The notes under the pieces are model-generated. The model did not search any database and was not told the DNA's origin. It worked only from the letters and a program-made list of their open reading frames with translations. Below, piece by piece: positions 60,551 to 64,000 of a DNA stretch of 64,000 bases; the stretch's first letter is position 1; every line of letters starts with the position of its first letter. The stretch lies in NCBI RefSeq assembly GCF_018131225.1, contig NZ_JAFCMM010000005.1, positions 434,001-498,000 of the forward strand, in the 5' to 3' direction. Position numbers and translations under genes: made by a program. Source of the DNA: Bradyrhizobium sp. U87765 SZCCT0048 (GTDB taxonomy: Bacteria; Pseudomonadota; Alphaproteobacteria; Rhizobiales; Xanthobacteraceae).

Positions 60551-61261
60551 CTACTTTCTCACGCTCACATCCTTCACATCCGGCCGCGGGTCCGCGGTGA
60601 ACCGCTCGCGGTTGGGCATGCGGATGGCGGCGAGGCTCTTGGCGTCGAGGCGGGCGTTGTCGGGCACGAGGCCGTTGAGGTTGAGCACATAGGCCGACAC
60701 CGCATAGACCTCGTCGTCGGTCAGCGACTGCGGCGCGGTCAGCGGCATGGCGCGGCGGATGTAGTCGAACAGCGTCGGCGCGTACGGCCAGTAGCTGCCG
60801 ACCGTCTTCACGGGCTTGGCGCTCGCCAGCGTGCCCTCGCCACCGGCAAGGCGGTCGCCGAGGCCGCCTTCGCCGCGGACGCCGTGGCATGACGCGCACT
60901 GTGCGTCGTACAGCGCGCGGCCCTGCGCCACCGTGCCGCCGCCGGGCGGCAGGCCCTCGCCATTGCGGCCGATGTCGATATCCCAGCCCTTGATCTCCTC
61001 GGCGGTCGCGGGATGGCCGAGGCCGTAGCGCCCCTGCTTTTGTCCTTGTTTTGGTTCCTGCGCTTGCGCCGGCATGACGAGCAGCAGCGCCAGCGCAGCG
61101 AGCGCCGCCACCACGAGCGCGGCGAAGATCAGCGCCGGCGGCGACTGCGACGGCGCGGGGCCCGGCCCGCGATACGGCCGCAAGCGCGTGGCGCCGTGCG
61201 ACGCTCGATGCAGGCGCGGCGCGGAGGACGGCAACGCCGCGTGATGATCATGCCAGCGCAT
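60551..61261 (-). CDS. soxD: c-type cytochrome, SoxD-like subunit of sulfite/sulfane dehydrogenase
   Basis: A 236-residue exported cytochrome. The start ATG 61261 overlaps the end of soxC by 14 bp. One hydrophobic segment (PPALIFAALVVAALAALALLLVM) serves as signal anchor; the haem-binding motif is Cys122-x2-Cys125-His126 in DAQCASCHG, and Met in YIRRAMPLTAPQSLTDDE is the probable sixth ligand. It is shorter and has one haem, unlike the dihaem SoxD of Paracoccus. Known role: accept electrons from SoxC and pass them to the respiratory chain. The pair stands without soxXYZAB in this window. Confidence 0.85.
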   Translation of the reverse strand: MRWHDHHAALPSSAPRLHRASHGATRLRPYRGPGPAPSQSPPALIFAALVVAALAALALLLVMPAQAQEPKQGQKQGRYGLGHPATAEEIKGWDIDIGRNGEGLPPGGGTVAQGRALYDAQCASCHGVRGEGGLGDRLAGGEGTLASAKPVKTVGSYWPYAPTLFDYIRRAMPLTAPQSLTDDEVYAVSAYVLNLNGLVPDNARLDAKSLAAIRMPNRERFTADPRPDVKDVSVRK

Positions 61262-62558
61262 TGCTGATCTCCCCGTTCGCCGCGATCCGCCACGGCCAGA
61301 TTGCGTTGTTGTGGTAGAACGAGTTGGTGCCTCGCACGGCGACGAGATCGGCGAGCGTCGGCTGCACATAGCCGGTCTCGTCGATTGCGCGGCTCTGGAT
61401 CGTCGTCTCCTGGCCCTCCCAGCGCCACGGCATGCGGAAGCGGGTCAGCGCCCGTGTCAGCACCGGCGCCTGCAGCTCGGCGTCCTGCCACGATGCGCCG
61501 CCGTCCACCGACACCTCGACGCGGCTGACCTTGCCCCGCCCGCTCCAGGCAAGCCCGGTGATCTCGTGATAGCCGGTCGATGTCAGCCGCTGTCCGCCGG
61601 ACGGGCGGGTGATAATCGACTTCGCCTCCATGACGAAGGTGAATTCGCGCGCGCTGCCGTCGGGCATCAGGTCGGTGTACTTCGAGGTCTCCTCGCGCGA
61701 GTAGGCCGGCTCGGCCACGGCCTTGAGCCGGCGCAGCCACTTCACGCTCATGTTGCCCTCGAAGCCCGGCAGGAACAGGCGCAGCGGATAGCCCTGCTGC
61801 GGCCGCAGCCGCTCGCCGTTCTGGCTGTAGGCGAGGAGCGCGTCGTCGAGGCACTTTTCGATCGGCACGCTGCGCGTCAGCGCGGCGGCGTCGGCACCCT
61901 CGGCGACGATCCATTTCGCCTCCGGTTTCAGCCCGGCTTCCTCGAGCACGAGGCGCAGCGGCACGCCGGTCCACTCGGCGCAACTGACAAGGCCGACGAG
62001 GTCCGACGCGGTCTTGCCATAAGGTTTGGTGTAGACCGGATTGCCCGAGCATTCGAGGAAGTGGATGCGCGACTGCGACGGAAAGCGGCGAAGCTCCTCC
62101 ATGGTGAAGGTGAGGGGACGCTCGACGAGGCCGTGCAGCATCAGGCGATGCGTGGCGGGATCGATCGCCGGCACGCCGCCATGGTGGCGCTCATAGAACA
62201 GGCCGTTGGGCGTGATGATGCCATCGAGATCCTGCAGCGGCGTGCGGCTCGATGCCGAGATGTACTGTGGCAGGGTTTTGGAGATGTTTCTGACCACGTC
62301 CTTCTCGAACGGCGAGGGCAGGCCATAGGGCTGCTCGCCGGTCGGCGCGCCCGGCGCCTTCATCCATTCCGGCACATGCGGCGGCAGGTTGCCGGCGCCT
62401 TGCGCGGCCGGCTCTGCGGCGCGCGCGGTCGCGGCGAGGCTGCCAGCCGCAAGCCCGCCCGCCACCGCGCCGCGCAGCACGCTGCGGCGGGACGGCGCGG
62501 GATCGTCGGAGTGGTCGGCGCGCGGATGGTCCACGCCCGGGCGCGTGCGGATGCTCAT
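61248..62558 (-). CDS. soxC: sulfane/sulfite dehydrogenase molybdopterin subunit (SoxC-like)
   Basis: A 436-residue Tat-exported molybdoenzyme. Signal: SRRSVLRGAVAGGLAAGSLA. The molybdenum-ligand cysteine is Cys170 in RIHFLECSGNP. The N-terminal cofactor domain includes YERHHGGVPAIDPATHRLMLHGLVERPLTFTMEELRRFPS, and the C-terminal immunoglobulin-like dimerisation domain starts near VMEAKSIITRPSGGQRLTSTGYHEITGLAWSGRGKVSRVEVSVDGGASW. AGGAG lies six bases before ATG 62558. Known role: oxidation of sulfur bound to SoxY, or of sulfite, in the periplasm with the adjacent cytochrome. Confidence 0.9.
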   Translation of the reverse strand: MSIRTRPGVDHPRADHSDDPAPSRRSVLRGAVAGGLAAGSLAATARAAEPAAQGAGNLPPHVPEWMKAPGAPTGEQPYGLPSPFEKDVVRNISKTLPQYISASSRTPLQDLDGIITPNGLFYERHHGGVPAIDPATHRLMLHGLVERPLTFTMEELRRFPSQSRIHFLECSGNPVYTKPYGKTASDLVGLVSCAEWTGVPLRLVLEEAGLKPEAKWIVAEGADAAALTRSVPIEKCLDDALLAYSQNGERLRPQQGYPLRLFLPGFEGNMSVKWLRRLKAVAEPAYSREETSKYTDLMPDGSAREFTFVMEAKSIITRPSGGQRLTSTGYHEITGLAWSGRGKVSRVEVSVDGGASWQDAELQAPVLTRALTRFRMPWRWEGQETTIQSRAIDETGYVQPTLADLVAVRGTNSFYHNNAIWPWRIAANGEISNALA

Positions 62559-62850
62559 GTCATCTCCTGTCGGATCGCGTCCTGTCGGATGACGGCGCCG
62601 CGGCACACGCAGCGTCGTCGCGGGCAGGCTGTCATGGCCCGCGCGGCGCACGCAAGCGGTGGCCGGTAGTTTGGAAGGCGTTGCTGGCCTGCCGGCCGCG
62701 CATGGCAGGAAATGGTCGGCGCTCGCGCCGGCGCAGGCAAATCATTTGTGCGTCATCGCGCGGGACCGCTGCAACGCAGCGCGAAGGTGCAGCGGTTGCG
62801 CGAAGATGATTCCGGTGCACGAGCGTCGTATCGTGACGCGGCACATCCTG

Positions 62851-63345
62851 CAGCTGTTCGGGTGGCTCAGCCCTTTGCCCTCATGGTGAGGAGCGCGGCA
62901 CCGCCGCGTGTCTCGAACCATGAGGCCGGAGTGGTGCTGGGCGCGTGCACGTCGTCGGCACACGCGCCAGCGTTTGGGGCCTCATCCTTCGAGACGCGGC
63001 TTTCGCCGCTCCTCAGGATGAGGAGAGAGTACGCGAGGAAGAGGGAAGGGGCGCGCGGCCGACCAGATCGTAGCCCGGATGAGCGCAGCGATATCCGGGG
63101 CGATCCTCTCCGCCAGCTCTGCCGCATGGCGATCCCGTATGTCGCTTCGCTCATGCGCGCTACGTCGCTGCAGCTGTTCGGGTGGCTCAGCCCTTTGCCC
63201 TCATGGTGAGGAGCGCGGCACCGCCGCGCGTCTCGAACCATGAGGCCGGGGTGGTGCTGGGCGCGTGCACGTCGTCGGCACACGCGCCGGCGTTTGGGGC
63301 CTCATCCTTCGAGACGCGGCTTTCGTCGCTCCTCAGGATGAGGAG
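62851..63345. repeat. two near-identical 175-bp repeats (family C based), 320 bp apart, with family F between
   Basis: About 175 bp starting CAGCTGTTCGGGTGGCTCAG at 62851 is repeated at 63171 with only a few changes; each contains GTCTCGAACCATGAGGCC, GTGGTGCTGGGCGCGTGCAC and CTCATCCTTCGAGACGCGGC. Between them lies a family F element (GTAGCCCGGATGAGCGCAGC then GATATCCGGGG, 63072-63102). The interval 62559-62850 shows no gene. The two copies encode a mirrored set of spurious frames. Confidence 0.85.
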
Positions 63346-63363
63346 GGAGGGCCGCGCCGCGCG

Positions 63364-64000
63364 TTACGCCGCCCGCACCGTCGACAGGAAATTCTGCACC
63401 TCGCTCTTGAGGCGCTGGCTCTGCTGGGCGAGCGCCTGTGCAGACGCGTGGACCTGGGCGGAGGCCGCGCCGGTCTCGCCGGCGCCGCGGGTGACGTCGG
63501 CGATGTGGGCGGCGACGTCGGCGGTGCCGCTGGTCGCCTGCTGCACGTTGCGGGCGATCTCCTGCGTCGCCGCGCCCTGCTGCTGCACGGCGGCGGCGAT
63601 CGAGGCGGCGATGTCGGACATCCGGCCGATGGTGCCGCCGATCGCCTCGATCGCGGCGACGGAGTCGCGCGTCGTGGTCTGCAGCGCGGTGATCTGCAGC
63701 GTGATGTCGGAGGTCGCCTGTGCGGTCTGGCCGGCGAGCTGCTTGACCTCGGAGGCGACCACCGCGAAGCCGCGGCCGGCGTTGCCGGCACGCGCCGCCT
63801 CGATGGTGGCGTTGAGCGCCAGCAGGTTGGTCTGGTGGGCGATCGCGGTGATCAGCCTGACGACGTCGCCGATGCGCTCGGCGGCGCGCGCCATCTCGGC
63901 GATGCGTGCATTGGTGTCGCCGGCCTGGCGCACCGCCTCGGTGGCGATGCGGGTGGATTCGCCGACCTGACGGCCGATCTCGCCGACCGACGACGACATC
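63364..64000 (-). CDS. methyl-accepting chemotaxis protein, C-terminal part (5' partial)
   Basis: A 212-residue C-terminal segment runs off the right edge; the frame is open to base 64000. The signalling hairpin is IAHQTNLLALNATIEAARAGNAGRGFAVVASEVKQLAGQTAQATSDI, the most conserved part of chemoreceptors, which binds CheW and CheA. Heptad-patterned helices flank it. The ligand-binding and TM parts are outside the window. The C terminus ends LKSEVQNFLSTVRAA, without an NWETF-type CheR-docking pentapeptide. Confidence 0.93.
   Translation of the reverse strand, partial: MSSSVGEIGRQVGESTRIATEAVRQAGDTNARIAEMARAAERIGDVVRLITAIAHQTNLLALNATIEAARAGNAGRGFAVVASEVKQLAGQTAQATSDITLQITALQTTTRDSVAAIEAIGGTIGRMSDIAASIAAAVQQQGAATQEIARNVQQATSGTADVAAHIADVTRGAGETGAASAQVHASAQALAQQSQRLKSEVQNFLSTVRAA

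Noticed and set aside
61311..62669. A 452-codon plus-strand frame opposite soxC
   Set aside because: Antisense shadow; soxC has a Tat signal, Mo-ligand Cys and family length.

Overview
The window is a stretch of GC-rich chromosome, with runs of C/G at third codon positions, from an alphaproteobacterium. Gene content and intergenic repeats point to the Hyphomicrobiales, most likely the Bradyrhizobium/Rhodopseudomonas group (Nitrobacteraceae). Supporting traits are an arsR-arsI-arsC-aqpS arsenic operon, a two-gene IorA/IorB with a long IorB, a SoxC/SoxD-like pair, MocR, IclR and Lrp regulators, and many paired inverted-repeat intergenic elements. The assignment is by family resemblance; no search was run. 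No rRNA, tRNA, CRISPR array or intact transposase was seen.

Layout. 0-5.8 kb: a GNAT acetyltransferase cut by the left edge, an MFS permease, an alpha/beta hydrolase, then a linalool dehydratase/isomerase-like (Ldi-like) protein translationally coupled to a membrane-anchor-free SCO1-like protein, and a small envelope protein. 5.8-7.8 kb: an arsenic operon on the minus strand with an in-frame amber codon in arsI. 8.2-12.7 kb: a 1482-residue TPR-CHAT (caspase-like) protein with a duplicated N-terminal module. 12.8-26 kb: housekeeping and accessory genes (alpha/beta hydrolase, Crp/Fnr regulator, membrane PQQ glucose dehydrogenase, Tat-exported amidohydrolase, DUF983 protein, MocR regulator) with large repeat-filled gaps. 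26.4-28.3 kb: a DMT exporter divergent from an AraC regulator. 28.3-31.6 kb: a lower-GC island with an AbiE toxin-antitoxin pair, bounded by imperfect direct copies of the araC 3' end, next to an IS-end-like remnant, followed by a phage-type DNA methyltransferase. 32-46 kb: a DHFR-fold reductase, a GST, then an IclR-controlled TRAP transporter/thiolase/acyl-CoA ligase operon, an SDR, an Lrp regulator divergent from two PPC-domain (DUF296) proteins, and three tandem paralogous membrane proteins. 46-55.4 kb: indolepyruvate ferredoxin oxidoreductase (iorA, iorB), an aromatic-acid MFS symporter and a MarR regulator. 55.6-64 kb: a Bcr/CflA-type MFS exporter, a frameshifted periplasmic binding protein, a ribbon-helix-helix protein, a cysteine hydrolase, soxC/soxD-like genes and the C-terminal half of a chemotaxis receptor cut by the right edge.

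How genes work together. The TRAP operon probably imports an organic acid, activates it to a CoA thioester and cleaves it with an SCP2-type thiolase, with the divergent IclR protein as regulator. IorA/IorB would oxidatively decarboxylate arylpyruvates, with the MFS symporter importing aromatic acids and the MarR protein a candidate controller of two matching palindromes that flank the iorA promoter. The ars genes form one regulated unit with a good ArsR operator. SoxC with the cytochrome SoxD makes a periplasmic sulfite/sulfane dehydrogenase.

The most unusual items are the Ldi-like/SCO1 pair, the internally duplicated TPR-CHAT protein, the AbiE cassette inserted at the araC 3' end, a 180-bp MITE-like element with a clear 5-bp target duplication at 46.9 kb, and the large tandem intergenic repeats.
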